Shown: positions 1-5,550, counted from the first letter of the stretch. The stretch: DNA of 11,489 nt from Pseudomonadota bacterium (GCA_023393655.1 JAEWKP010000162.1:1-11489); one strand, 5' to 3'. Made by a program: numbers and translations. Notes: generated by a model from the letters alone, not told the origin.

Positions 1-2
1 GC

Positions 3-143
3 GTCGGCTATTACGACTGGTCGTCGCGCTCCCTGCCACCGGAAGCACCGCTCAAGGAGGGCGAGATCGTCGGCCGCTTCGTCATGTCCTTCGCGACGGA
101 AGCGGAGCATGTCGAGCGTCTGATTGCCGCGATCGCGGGCTGA
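3..143 (+). CDS. C-terminal fragment of a probable low-specificity L-threonine aldolase
   Basis: This frame is open from the left edge of the window to a TGA at 141-143 and gives 46 residues; the start lies outside the window. The fragment runs through YYDWSSRSLP and ends with GRFVMSFATEAEHVERLIAA. Threonine aldolases of the fold-type I PLP family, which cleave L-threonine or allo-threonine to glycine and acetaldehyde, typically end in a similar V(T/M)SFATxxxxV(D/E)xF/L strand-helix unit, so the call rests on that tail alone. The PLP lysine and the active-site residues are not in view. Another fold-type I PLP enzyme is possible. No other gene overlaps it, and the next gene on the same strand starts about 90 bases downstream. 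Confidence 0.5.
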   Translation, partial: VGYYDWSSRSLPPEAPLKEGEIVGRFVMSFATEAEHVERLIAAIAG

Positions 144-146
144 GCG

Positions 147-160
147 GGCGCATTTGCGCC
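147..160 (+). other. Short hairpin just after the threonine aldolase stop
   Basis: A 6-bp perfect inverted repeat, GGCGCA-TT-TGCGCC, lies 3 bases after the stop codon. It could help end transcription or protect the 3' end of the mRNA. It lacks a T-tract, so it is not a convincing intrinsic terminator. The rest of 144-236 shows no recognisable promoter, only the ribosome-binding site of the next gene. Confidence 0.35.
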
Positions 161-236
161 TCGGTTCCAGCCGCATACCTGCCGCAATCCCTAACAAGAC
201 TATGTGCCGAATAGTCAGTCGTTAAGGGAATTTGGC

Positions 237-1196
237 ATGGCAGATCGTTCGACCTCACCGGGGCGCATCGCGCTGATGGGCCTGGTCGTGGCCGGCGCAA
301 TGGCCGGCATGGCGGGCGCTGCCAGCGCCCAGTACTACTATTACGATGACGGGTACGATCCGTATCCGGCCTATGGCTACGGCTATCGCTACGATTACGG
401 CTACGCGCCGCGTCCGCCGGTCGCCGTACCGCGCGCGCCGGCTGCGGTCTCGCCCTATTCCGTCAACGGCATCGCTGCCCGCCGCTACGGTCTCGTCCGG
501 ATCGAGCGCTCGATCCGCCGCGACGACACCTATATCGTCGACGGCGTGACGCAAGGTGGCCAGCGCCAGCGCCTGATCCTCGACGCCTATGCCGGCGATT
601 TGATCCGCCGCATTCCGCTGCGCGGCCAGCCGGCTGCTCCCAGCGTCGCCCGCGCCGACCCGCGCGAGGAGCAGGCTCCGCCGCGCCAGCGTCTCGTGCC
701 GCAGCCGCCCGAGCGGCCGGCCGAGCTGAAGGGTCCGGCCGAGGCCAGCGCCCCGGCGACAACCGTGCTGCCCTCGCCTGCTGCGCCGCCCGCGCCGGAA
801 CCCGCCAAGCCGGTCGAAACACCGCCGGCCGAAGCAAGCGCGCCCGCGACGACATCGCCGCCTTCGCCCGCCGCGCCGCCTGCGCCCGAACCGGCCAAGC
901 CAACGGAAACGGGCCCGGCCGAGGCCAGCGCTCCGGCAACCGCTGCTCCTCCACAGCCCGCCAAGCCGGCAGAGCCCTCAGCTGGCGCGACCGATCCGGA
1001 GACCGGCGCCGACAAACCGAAGCTCGTGAACCCGAGCGATGTGCGCAACACCGAGGGCACCGAGCGCAAGCCGCCGCTCTCGACCGCCGCCCCAGCAGCC
1101 GAGGCTTCGCCGATCCCGCCGGTGCAGAATATCGACCCGAGCCCATCGACACCGAAGCCCGAGACGCCGATCGCCCCGGTCGCTCCGATGAACTGA
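237..1196 (+). CDS. Secreted Pro/Ala-rich protein with Tyr/Gly-rich head and 30-residue tandem repeats
   Basis: The 319-residue product begins with a signal peptide: a charged start, a hydrophobic stretch at about residues 11-30 and a likely cut after ASA at 29-31, so it should be exported to the periplasm or cell surface. Residues 33-60 are rich in Tyr, Gly, Asp and Pro. Residues 73-128 form the only globular-looking part, with alternating strands (GLVRIERSIRRDDTYIVDGV, then RQRLILDAYAGDLIRR). Rhizobiales exported proteins often carry a small PepSY-like beta unit of this kind, so a resemblance is inferred. From residue 166 on the chain is disordered and repeats a 30-residue PAEASAPAT-type unit. 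ATG 237 is preferred over GTG 204 because AAGGGA at 224-229 sits 7 bases upstream and the signal peptide begins there. Function unknown; a cell-envelope or structural role is a guess. Confidence 0.8.
   Translation: MADRSTSPGRIALMGLVVAGAMAGMAGAASAQYYYYDDGYDPYPAYGYGYRYDYGYAPRPPVAVPRAPAAVSPYSVNGIAARRYGLVRIERSIRRDDTYIVDGVTQGGQRQRLILDAYAGDLIRRIPLRGQPAAPSVARADPREEQAPPRQRLVPQPPERPAELKGPAEASAPATTVLPSPAAPPAPEPAKPVETPPAEASAPATTSPPSPAAPPAPEPAKPTETGPAEASAPATAAPPQPAKPAEPSAGATDPETGADKPKLVNPSDVRNTEGTERKPPLSTAAPAAEASPIPPVQNIDPSPSTPKPETPIAPVAPMN
732..971 (+). repeat. In-frame tandem repeat of 90 bp, about 2.7 copies
   Basis: Unit 1 (732-821) and unit 2 (822-911) each encode 30 residues that start with (G/P)PAEASAPATT and end with APPAPEPAKP(V/T)ET. 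Unit 3 starts at 912 with GPAEASAPAT and continues as a degenerate version to about 971. Third-codon positions differ between copies, so the repeat is not a very recent duplication. The unit is a multiple of three, so changes in copy number would keep the frame and only change the length of the disordered linker. Confidence 0.85.
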
Positions 1197-1205
1197 CCGA
1201 ACAAC

Positions 1206-1235
1206 AAAAAAAGGCTCCCGTTTCCGGGAGCCTTT
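1206..1235. terminator. Bidirectional intrinsic terminator between convergent genes
   Basis: An 8-bp perfect stem, GGCTCCCG-TTTC-CGGGAGCC (1213-1232), is flanked by seven As on the left (1206-1212) and by TTT plus further T-rich sequence on the right. It starts about 10 bases after the stop of the Pro/Ala-rich protein (+) and about 27 bases after the stop of hsp20 (-). The A-tract gives a good U-tract for transcripts coming from the right, so it should work best for hsp20, and also for the plus-strand gene. Confidence 0.85.
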
Positions 1236-1261
1236 CGCTTTCGTCGAAAGCTTCGCCTGGG

Positions 1262-1732
1262 TTACGCGGCCTTGGCGACCTTGGCCTCGAGGACCTTGGC
1301 CGAACCGCCGGTGCCGATCGCGATCTGGCGCGGCTTCTTCGCCTCGGGGATCTCGCGCACGAGGTCGATATGCAGCAGGCCGTTCTCAAGGCTGGCGCCG
1401 GTCACCTGCACGTAGTCAGCAAGCTGGAAGCGACGCTCGAAGGCGCGCGCGGCGATGCCCTGATGCAGGACCTCGCGCTTCTCGGCGCCGTCGACGGGCT
1501 GCTTCTCGCCCTTGACGGTCAGCGCGTTTTCCTTGGATTCGATGGAGAGATCGCCCTCACCGAAACCCGCGACCGCGATGGTGATGCGGTAGGAGTTCTC
1601 GGCGGTCCGCTCGATATTGTAGGGCGGATAGCTCGGGGCGGATTCGTTGCTCGTCGCCTGGTCGAGGAGATTGAACAGACGGTCGAAGCCGACAGTCGAG
1701 CGATAGAGCGGGGAAAGGTCGAAATGACGCAT
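1262..1732 (-). CDS. Small heat-shock protein of the Hsp20/alpha-crystallin family (IbpA-like)
   Basis: This 156-residue protein is an ATP-independent holdase that binds unfolding proteins in the cytoplasm under heat stress and hands them to DnaK/ClpB. The alpha-crystallin domain spans about residues 36-127, from YPPYNIERTAENSYRI to the signature ASLENGLLHIDLVREIPE. An I-x-I anchor for oligomer assembly is seen near residues 137-139 (QIAI). The N-terminus MRHFDLSPLYRSTVGFDRLF is typical of the bacterial class A IbpA group of rhizobia. The ATG at 1732 is chosen because GGAGGA (1744-1739) lies 6 bases upstream; a longer open frame back to 1882 is only the leader. The gene has its own heat-shock promoter and thermometer-like leader and ends at a shared terminator. 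Several paralogues are usual in rhizobia; which one this is cannot be told. Confidence 0.95.
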   Translation of the reverse strand: MRHFDLSPLYRSTVGFDRLFNLLDQATSNESAPSYPPYNIERTAENSYRITIAVAGFGEGDLSIESKENALTVKGEKQPVDGAEKREVLHQGIAARAFERRFQLADYVQVTGASLENGLLHIDLVREIPEAKKPRQIAIGTGGSAKVLEAKVAKAA

Positions 1733-1826
1733 GATATGTCCTCCGAGGAAGCGACAATGTGGTCGGTCCGCCTCGCCTGAGCGCGGACCTTGGTTTGGCT
1801 TTGCGCAGCCGGTCTGGCCTGCGCAG
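1733..1826 (-). promoter_or_regulatory. ROSE-like RNA thermometer in the hsp20 leader
   Basis: The predicted leader of about 94 bases, read on the minus strand, folds into successive hairpins. The first is TGCGCA...TGCGCA (1825-1802) with an inner GCC/GGC; the second is GGTCCGC...GCGGACC (1789-1765) with an inner CTC/GAG. The last is short and includes the ribosome-binding site. There UCGCU (1754-1750) is followed by UCCU, which can pair with AGGA of the Shine-Dalgarno GGAGGA. ROSE elements of rhizobial small heat-shock genes share this plan: a leader of 60-100 bases, a final hairpin with conserved U(U/C)GCU, and an imperfectly paired Shine-Dalgarno that melts on warming. Motif, position and gene type all agree. 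Folding was done by eye. Confidence 0.8.
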
Positions 1827-1831
1827 ACCTG

Positions 1832-1859
1832 ATCTGGGGAGGCATCCGGGCTTTTCAAG
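1832..1859 (-). promoter_or_regulatory. Heat-shock (sigma-32/RpoH) promoter for hsp20
   Basis: Read on the minus strand, CTTGAA (1859-1854) is followed after 14 bases by CCCCAGAT (1839-1832). The RpoH consensus is CTTGAA, a spacer of 13-14 bases, then CCCCATnT, so this promoter differs at one defined position. Transcription should begin about 6 bases downstream, near 1826, which places the whole ROSE-like leader inside the mRNA. hsp20 is therefore under two layers of heat control, one transcriptional and one translational. Confidence 0.88.
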
Positions 1860-1871
1860 GGTCGTTCTTTC

Positions 1872-1903
1872 GGGCTGGACATCAGCCCTCGGTTTTCTTT
1901 TTT
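1872..1903 (+). terminator. Orphan terminator-like hairpin upstream of the hydrolase
   Basis: GGGCTG-GACAT-CAGCCC (1872-1888) is followed after four bases by TTTTCTTTTTTT (1892-1903). The shape is that of a plus-strand intrinsic terminator, but no plus-strand gene ends here; immediately to the left is the hsp20 promoter and leader on the other strand. It may insulate the hydrolase from antisense read-through, end an unseen antisense RNA over the hsp20 leader, or simply be an A/T-rich stretch upstream of the heat-shock promoter. Confidence 0.5.
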
Positions 1904-1997
1904 AAGCGCACCGACATGTTTTCGCAGGATATCCGGTGCACGATGCCGGGCATGCGGCGGCCGCGTTCGATACTGCAGCCGCGATGCGGAGCACTTG

Positions 1998-3053
1998 ATG
2001 GCCGAGGCCGCCTTTTTCGCCGATCCGGATTATCCCGTTCCCGGGCATGGCAAGACCTGGCTCGCGACGACGCGCGACGGCGCCTCCCTGCGCTTCGCGA
2101 GCTGGCGGCCGACGGTGAAGCCGGTGCGCGGCACGATCGTCGTCGTACAGGGCCGGGCCGAGTTCATCGAGCGCTACAGTGAAACCGTCGCGGAGCTGCG
2201 TCGCCGCGGCTTCCACGTCCTCTCTTTCGACTGGCGCGGCCAGGGCGGCTCGCAGCGCTTCGTCCGCCGCACGCGCAAGGGCCATGTCGGGCGTCTCAGG
2301 CATTACGAGGCGGACCTCGCGCTGGCGATGGCCGAGATGCAGGCGAAGCTGCCCCCGCCCTATTTCGTCCTCTCCCATTCGATGGGCGCCGCGCGCTGCC
2401 TCGACGCCGCCCGCTCGAACGCTCTGCCGGTCGCGCGCATGGTCGCGCTCGCGCCGATGCTGGGTATCGCGATGATCGCGCATCCCGGCCGGGCGAAAAT
2501 CCTGGCGAACCTGCTCTACTGGCTCGGGTTCGGCCGGGCTTTCGTGCCGGGCGGCGGCGATACCGCGATCGCGACGAAACCCTTCGAGGGCAATCGCCTG
2601 ACCAGCGATCCCGTGCGCTATGCCCGCAACGCCGCGCTCTCGGCAGCGGCTCGCGATCTCAGCATCGGCGACCCGACCGTCGCCTGGATCAGGACGGCCT
2701 TCCGCCTGATGGCACGCCTCGCTGCGCCTTCGGCGGCGCTGGAGGTAAAGGTGCCGACCCTGATCATCGCCGCTGGTCGCGACCCCGTCGTCTCGACCCC
2801 GGCGATCGAGCGCTTTGCGGCACGGCTCAAGACCGGCTCGGCGCTGGTCCTGCCGACGTCGCGCCACGAGATCCTGATGGAAAGCGACGCGATCCGCGCC
2901 CAGTTCTGGGCCGCCTTCGACGCCTTCATCCCCGGCGAGGACCAGGCCCTGGCCGACTCAGCCGGCGAGCAGGGCCATGGCGGCCTCATGCAGCGCCTTG
3001 CTGCCGGCCGCGAGGATGCGTCCGCCCCCGGCAGCGCTGCCGCCGTCCCATGA
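1998..3053 (+). CDS. PldB-like alpha/beta hydrolase (putative lysophospholipase/monoacylglycerol lipase type)
   Basis: The 351-residue cytoplasmic-looking protein has an alpha/beta-hydrolase fold of the Hydrolase_4/PldB group. VVVQGRAEFIERY near residues 48-60 matches the oxyanion region of this group. The nucleophile elbow is SHSMG with Ser128, the acid is probably Asp262 in AGRDPVV, and the base is His290 in SRHEIL, so the triad is complete. The likely substrates are lysophospholipids or monoacylglycerols, but substrate choice cannot be read from sequence. ATG 1998 is preferred over TTG 1995; GGAG at 1988-1991 lies 6 bases upstream. The conserved fold ends near residue 313, and the last 32 codons plus stop region run antisense through the 3' end of the neighbouring phosphatase gene, so the C-terminal tail (SAGEQGHGGL...) is probably not functional. 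Confidence 0.88.
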   Translation: MAEAAFFADPDYPVPGHGKTWLATTRDGASLRFASWRPTVKPVRGTIVVVQGRAEFIERYSETVAELRRRGFHVLSFDWRGQGGSQRFVRRTRKGHVGRLRHYEADLALAMAEMQAKLPPPYFVLSHSMGAARCLDAARSNALPVARMVALAPMLGIAMIAHPGRAKILANLLYWLGFGRAFVPGGGDTAIATKPFEGNRLTSDPVRYARNAALSAAARDLSIGDPTVAWIRTAFRLMARLAAPSAALEVKVPTLIIAAGRDPVVSTPAIERFAARLKTGSALVLPTSRHEILMESDAIRAQFWAAFDAFIPGEDQALADSAGEQGHGGLMQRLAAGREDASAPGSAAAVP

Positions 3054-3740
3054 GGTGACGACGCCGCCTGCGCCCTCGATGATCGGGATCAGCGCAACGA
3101 TGTCGTAGGGCTTCAGGCCACTCTCGATCACGAGATCGACATGGCCGGCGGCGAGCATGCAATAGGCGTAGCAATCGCAGCCATAGCGCGAGAGCCGGAC
3201 TTCCTTCTCGACGCGGGCGAAGGCCTTCGCCTCCGCGCCCTTGAACAGGGCCGGCGTCGTCGTCATCAGCGTAGCCGCTGCGAGATCTGTGGTCTGGCGC
3301 GTCCGCAACTTCTTCGGCCCGCCCGGTCCTTCATAGCGCGCCTCGCGCCCGTCCCCGGAAAAGCGCTCGCCCGAGAAGGGCTGGTGCATCATGCCATAGA
3401 CCGGCACACCGTTGCGTGTCAGGCCGATCAGCGTGCCCCAGACCGGGATGCCAGAGATGAAGGCACGCGTGCCGTCGATCGGATCGAGCACCCAGACATA
3501 TTCGGCATCGGTGTTCTCGCTGCCGAATTCCTCGCCGAGCACGCCATGGGCCGGGAACTGCCGCTTGATCATGTGGCGCATCACCGATTCGCCGGCGCGG
3601 TCGCCCTCGGTCACGGGATCGAACACCCCGCCCCGCGACTTGTCCTCCATCGCATGCAGCGCCCGGAAAAAGGGCAGGATCGCCCGGCCGGACTGCGTCG
3701 CCAGCTCCGCGACGAAAGCGCCGAAATCGACTGCGCTCAT
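2958..3740 (-). CDS. hisN: Inositol monophosphatase family enzyme, probable histidinol-phosphatase HisN
   Basis: This 260-residue Mg2+-dependent phosphatase carries the complete family metal site: Glu70 in GEEFG, Asp86 and Asp89 in DPIDGTRAF, and Asp213 in KPYDIVALIPIIEGAGG. The TRAF variant after DPIDG and the segment RYGCDCYAYCMLAAGHVDLV fit the HisN subgroup, which removes phosphate from L-histidinol phosphate in histidine biosynthesis. SuhB-type inositol phosphatase is the main alternative. ATG 3740 is chosen over ATG 3776 because GGAG lies 9 bases upstream of it and the family usually begins near this point. No other his genes are adjacent. Its 3' end overlaps the convergent hydrolase gene by 96 bases, and its upstream region is shared with a divergent sRNA. 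Confidence 0.88.
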   Translation of the reverse strand: MSAVDFGAFVAELATQSGRAILPFFRALHAMEDKSRGGVFDPVTEGDRAGESVMRHMIKRQFPAHGVLGEEFGSENTDAEYVWVLDPIDGTRAFISGIPVWGTLIGLTRNGVPVYGMMHQPFSGERFSGDGREARYEGPGGPKKLRTRQTTDLAAATLMTTTPALFKGAEAKAFARVEKEVRLSRYGCDCYAYCMLAAGHVDLVIESGLKPYDIVALIPIIEGAGGVVTSWDGGSAAGGGRILAAGSKALHEAAMALLAG

Positions 3741-3845
3741 GAATAGGCACTCCAGTTTGCTGCTTTGCAGCATCAACTCCGCGGATGGATCATTGAAACC
3801 GGGCTTGGACGCGGAAATATCCGAAAACCCGCGGCTTTTCGTTGC

Positions 3846-3872
3846 GATGCCATGCGCCTATCGCATGGCGTC
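3846..3872. repeat. Inverted repeat in the hisN/sRNA divergent region
   Basis: An 8-bp perfect inverted repeat, GCCATGCG-CCTAT-CGCATGGC (3849-3869), can be extended to 11 pairs with one G-T wobble (3846-3872). It lies about 106 bases upstream of hisN and about 20 bases upstream of the -35 of the sRNA promoter. It has no T-tract, so it is not a standard terminator. It could be an operator for a dimeric regulator acting on the sRNA, or a structure in the hisN leader. Confidence 0.6.
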
Positions 3873-3892
3873 ATTGATTTCGCTGATTTTAG

Positions 3893-3921
3893 TTGCGTTT
3901 TGCAGCGCACGCTCATATTGT
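3893..3921 (+). promoter_or_regulatory. Sigma-70-type promoter for the sRNA
   Basis: TTGCGT (3893-3898) and TATTGT (3916-3921) are separated by exactly 17 bases, with four of six matches to each consensus hexamer. The predicted start is near 3928, which gives an RNA of about 90 bases ending at the terminator described at 3987-4017. Confidence 0.65.
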
Positions 3922-3927
3922 GCACTG

Positions 3928-4017
3928 CGAAGGGGAGATGACCTCAAACCTTCATTGCCCTCCTTGGGCGTTTCCTCCCTAGACTTGGGCCGCCACGCAA
4001 GTGTGCGGCCCTTTTTT
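3928..4017 (+). ncRNA. suhB/MmgR (alpha-r8)-like small regulatory RNA
   Basis: A predicted transcript of about 90 bases has no credible coding frame. It contains an internal hairpin, GCCC-TCCTT-GGGC (3957-3969), then the decamer TTTCCTCCCT (3971-3980) in an unpaired stretch, then a rho-independent terminator. From knowledge of the family, alphaproteobacterial alpha-r8 RNAs (MmgR of Sinorhizobium meliloti, Rfam family suhB) have two hairpins around a strictly conserved UUUCCUCCCU, are about 75-90 nt long and bind Hfq. The decamer is an anti-Shine-Dalgarno sequence and should pair with ribosome-binding sites of target mRNAs. MmgR limits polyhydroxybutyrate accumulation in S. meliloti; the same role here is only inferred. 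The neighbouring gene is an inositol-monophosphatase relative, in keeping with the family name. The 5' end is uncertain by several bases. Confidence 0.78.
3987..4017 (+). terminator. Strong intrinsic terminator of the sRNA
   Basis: GGGCCGC (3987-3993) pairs with GCGGCCC (4005-4011), with an inner CAC/GTG extension and a GCAA loop, and is followed by six further Ts (4012-4017). It ends about 30 bases before the stop of the convergent amidohydrolase gene. No T-tract is present for the opposite strand, so it serves the sRNA. Confidence 0.9.
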
Positions 4018-4048
4018 CTTGGAAAGCCCCCCGCTTCGCCAGCAGCCG

Positions 4049-4969
4049 CTATTCGGCTGCCTCACGCCATTCGTCGAGCCAGCCGCTCCAGCGCGCGAAG
4101 CAATCGGCCATCACCGCTGCCATCGCCTGCTCGACTTCGCCGAAACCGGCATGCGGCTCCAGCGTCGCCTCGTTCATGTAGAGCGCGCGGTTCACCTCGA
4201 TCTGCAGTGCATGCACGCCGGCAGCCGGCGCGCCGTAATGTTCGGTGATGAAGCCGCCGGCATAGGGCCGGTTGCGCGTGACGCTGAAGCCGAGCCGCGT
4301 GAAGGCCTGTTCGGCGATGTCGATGATGTAGCCGGAGGCGCTGGTGCCGAAGCGGTCCCCCAGGATGATGTCGGATTTCGCCAGCCCGTCGCGGTCGAGC
4401 CCGGCCGAGGGCATCGAATGCGCATCGACGAGGATGCAGGTGCCGAATACCCCCAGGGTGCGCTGGACGAGGCCGCGCAGGCCCGCGTGATAGGGCCGGT
4501 AGAGCTCTTCGATGCGGGCGAGCCCCTCCTGGACCGGAATCCGCCCGAGATAGATCTCCTGCCCGTCGCCGACGATGCGGGGGACGGTGCCGAGGCCTCC
4601 CGCCACGCGCATCGAGCGGGTATTGGCGAAGGGCGGCACCCGCCCCTCGAACATGCGCGGGTCGAGCTCGTAGGGCTCGCGGTTGACGTCGAGATAGGCG
4701 CGCGGGAACTCGGCCACGAGCAGCGGCGCGCCGAGCGCGACACTCTGGGCGAAGAGCCGGTCGACATAGGCGTCCTCGGAGCGCCGCAGGCTGCGGAGCG
4801 GCAGGCGCGCCGCCTCGACGAAGCCGCGCGGATAGCAGCGCCCGGCATGCGGCACGTCGACCACCACCGGCACGACCTGGAGGGCCGGCTGGTACAGGCT
4901 GAACGGCCGCTCGATCTCGGCGACGACATCGTCCGGCGCGGGCGGGAAAGGGGCTGAGGACAGGCTCAT
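4049..4969 (-). CDS. N-formylglutamate amidohydrolase family protein
   Basis: The 306-residue protein belongs to the zinc-dependent N-formylglutamate amidohydrolase (FGase) family, which hydrolyses N-formyl-L-glutamate to formate and glutamate, the last step of one histidine-degradation route. Visible family blocks in order are VDVPHAGRCYP near the N-terminus (metal-ligand His), LDVNREPYELDPRMFEGR, VDAHSMPS in the middle, and RPYAGGFITEHYG followed by ALQIEVNRALYMNE in the C-terminal third. No other hut genes are next to it, so a more general deformylating or amidase role is possible. ATG 4969 is used; a GTG at 4987 would add six residues, and neither has a clear Shine-Dalgarno sequence. No signal peptide is seen, so it is cytoplasmic. 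It is divergent from cpdR with about 220 bases between the start codons. Confidence 0.87.
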   Translation of the reverse strand: MSLSSAPFPPAPDDVVAEIERPFSLYQPALQVVPVVVDVPHAGRCYPRGFVEAARLPLRSLRRSEDAYVDRLFAQSVALGAPLLVAEFPRAYLDVNREPYELDPRMFEGRVPPFANTRSMRVAGGLGTVPRIVGDGQEIYLGRIPVQEGLARIEELYRPYHAGLRGLVQRTLGVFGTCILVDAHSMPSAGLDRDGLAKSDIILGDRFGTSASGYIIDIAEQAFTRLGFSVTRNRPYAGGFITEHYGAPAAGVHALQIEVNRALYMNEATLEPHAGFGEVEQAMAAVMADCFARWSGWLDEWREAAE

Positions 4970-5049
4970 CGCGAATAACTGAAGCACACAAATCTGAACG
5001 GTTGAAGCGATGTCGCGAAACCCTGGAAAATCCGTGCCGGATTCACGCG

Positions 5050-5076
5050 TTGTTTACCATGATGCTGCCTTATAAG
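5050..5076 (+). promoter_or_regulatory. Candidate cpdR promoter with CtrA-like half-site
   Basis: TTGTTT (5050-5055) and TATAAG (5071-5076) are 15 bases apart, a usable but short spacing. TTTACCAT (5053-5060) overlaps the -35 and differs at one base from TTAACCAT, the CtrA-box form seen in Rhizobiales. Since CpdR controls CtrA breakdown, feedback by CtrA would make sense, but a single imperfect half-site is weak evidence. The predicted transcript would have a leader of about 108 bases. Confidence 0.4.
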
Positions 5077-5124
5077 AGGACATGGTTCCAACTGTGCGGC
5101 CGGGTGAGTACCCAACCGTTCCAG

Positions 5125-5142
5125 GCCCGGCCTTGGCCGGGC
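5125..5142. repeat. GC-rich perfect inverted repeat in the cpdR leader
   Basis: GCCCGGCC-TT-GGCCGGGC is a perfect 8-bp stem inside the region upstream of cpdR. It is preceded by a small hairpin, GGGT-GAGT-ACCC (5102-5113). No T-tract follows, so it is not an intrinsic terminator in this direction. It would make a stable hairpin in the cpdR leader, ending about 48 bases before the start codon. Confidence 0.65.
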
Positions 5143-5190
5143 GCCAGACGTTAGACAAACTCAGGCCTCAGGGACGAACAGATCAGGCCC

Positions 5191-5550
5191 ATGACGAAGA
5201 TACTGCTCGCGGAAGACGACAATGATATGCGTCGCTTCCTGGTCAAGGCCCTGCAGAACGCGGGCTACGACGTCGCCTCCTTCGATAACGGCCTGTCGGC
5301 CTATAACCGTCTGCGCGAGGAGCCGTTCGAGCTCCTGCTGACGGATATCGTCATGCCGGAGATGGATGGAATCGAGCTGGCACGCCGCGCCACCGAGCTC
5401 GATCCCGACATCAAGGTGATGTTCATCACCGGCTTCGCCGCCGTGGCGCTCAACCCCGATTCGCAGACGCCGAAGGATGCGAAGGTGCTGTCCAAGCCCT
5501 TCCACCTGCGCGAGCTCGTCAACGAGGTCGAGAAGCTGCTGGCCGCCTGA
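5191..5550 (+). CDS. cpdR: CpdR, single-domain response regulator of ClpXP-dependent cell-cycle proteolysis
   Basis: The 119-residue protein is one receiver domain with no output domain. It has the acidic pair Asp9/Asp10 (AEDD), the phosphoacceptor Asp52 in LLLTDIVMP, Thr80 in FITGFAAVAL and Lys102 in LSKPFHL. The blocks TDIVMPEMDGIELAR, VMFITGFAAVAL and VLSKPFHLRELV are characteristic of CpdR rather than generic CheY-like proteins. In Caulobacter and rhizobia, unphosphorylated CpdR localises ClpXP to a cell pole and primes breakdown of substrates such as CtrA regulators and PdeA; the CckA-ChpT phosphorelay switches it off. The C-terminus ends in two alanines, as in many ClpX-recognised tails (inference). 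A weak CAGG ribosome-binding site precedes the ATG. No terminator is seen before tRNA-Val, 167 bases downstream. Confidence 0.92.
   Translation: MTKILLAEDDNDMRRFLVKALQNAGYDVASFDNGLSAYNRLREEPFELLLTDIVMPEMDGIELARRATELDPDIKVMFITGFAAVALNPDSQTPKDAKVLSKPFHLRELVNEVEKLLAA

Noticed and set aside
204..236. GTG start for the Pro/Ala-rich protein
   Set aside because: It would add eleven residues before the signal peptide and has no ribosome-binding site, whereas ATG 237 has AAGGGA at proper spacing.
463..1389. Minus-strand open frame across the Pro/Ala-rich gene and the hsp20 3' end
   Set aside because: It runs through a bidirectional terminator and gives an Arg/Ala/Ser-rich product typical of GC-rich antisense sequence; the plus frame has a signal peptide and ribosome-binding site.
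1902..2867. Minus-strand open frame opposite the alpha/beta hydrolase
   Set aside because: The plus-strand frame has a complete Ser-Asp-His triad in the right order; the antisense product is Arg-rich without motifs.
4001..4957. Plus-strand open frame opposite the N-formylglutamate amidohydrolase gene
   Set aside because: It begins inside the sRNA terminator, has no ribosome-binding site and no family features; the minus strand shows clear FGase motifs.
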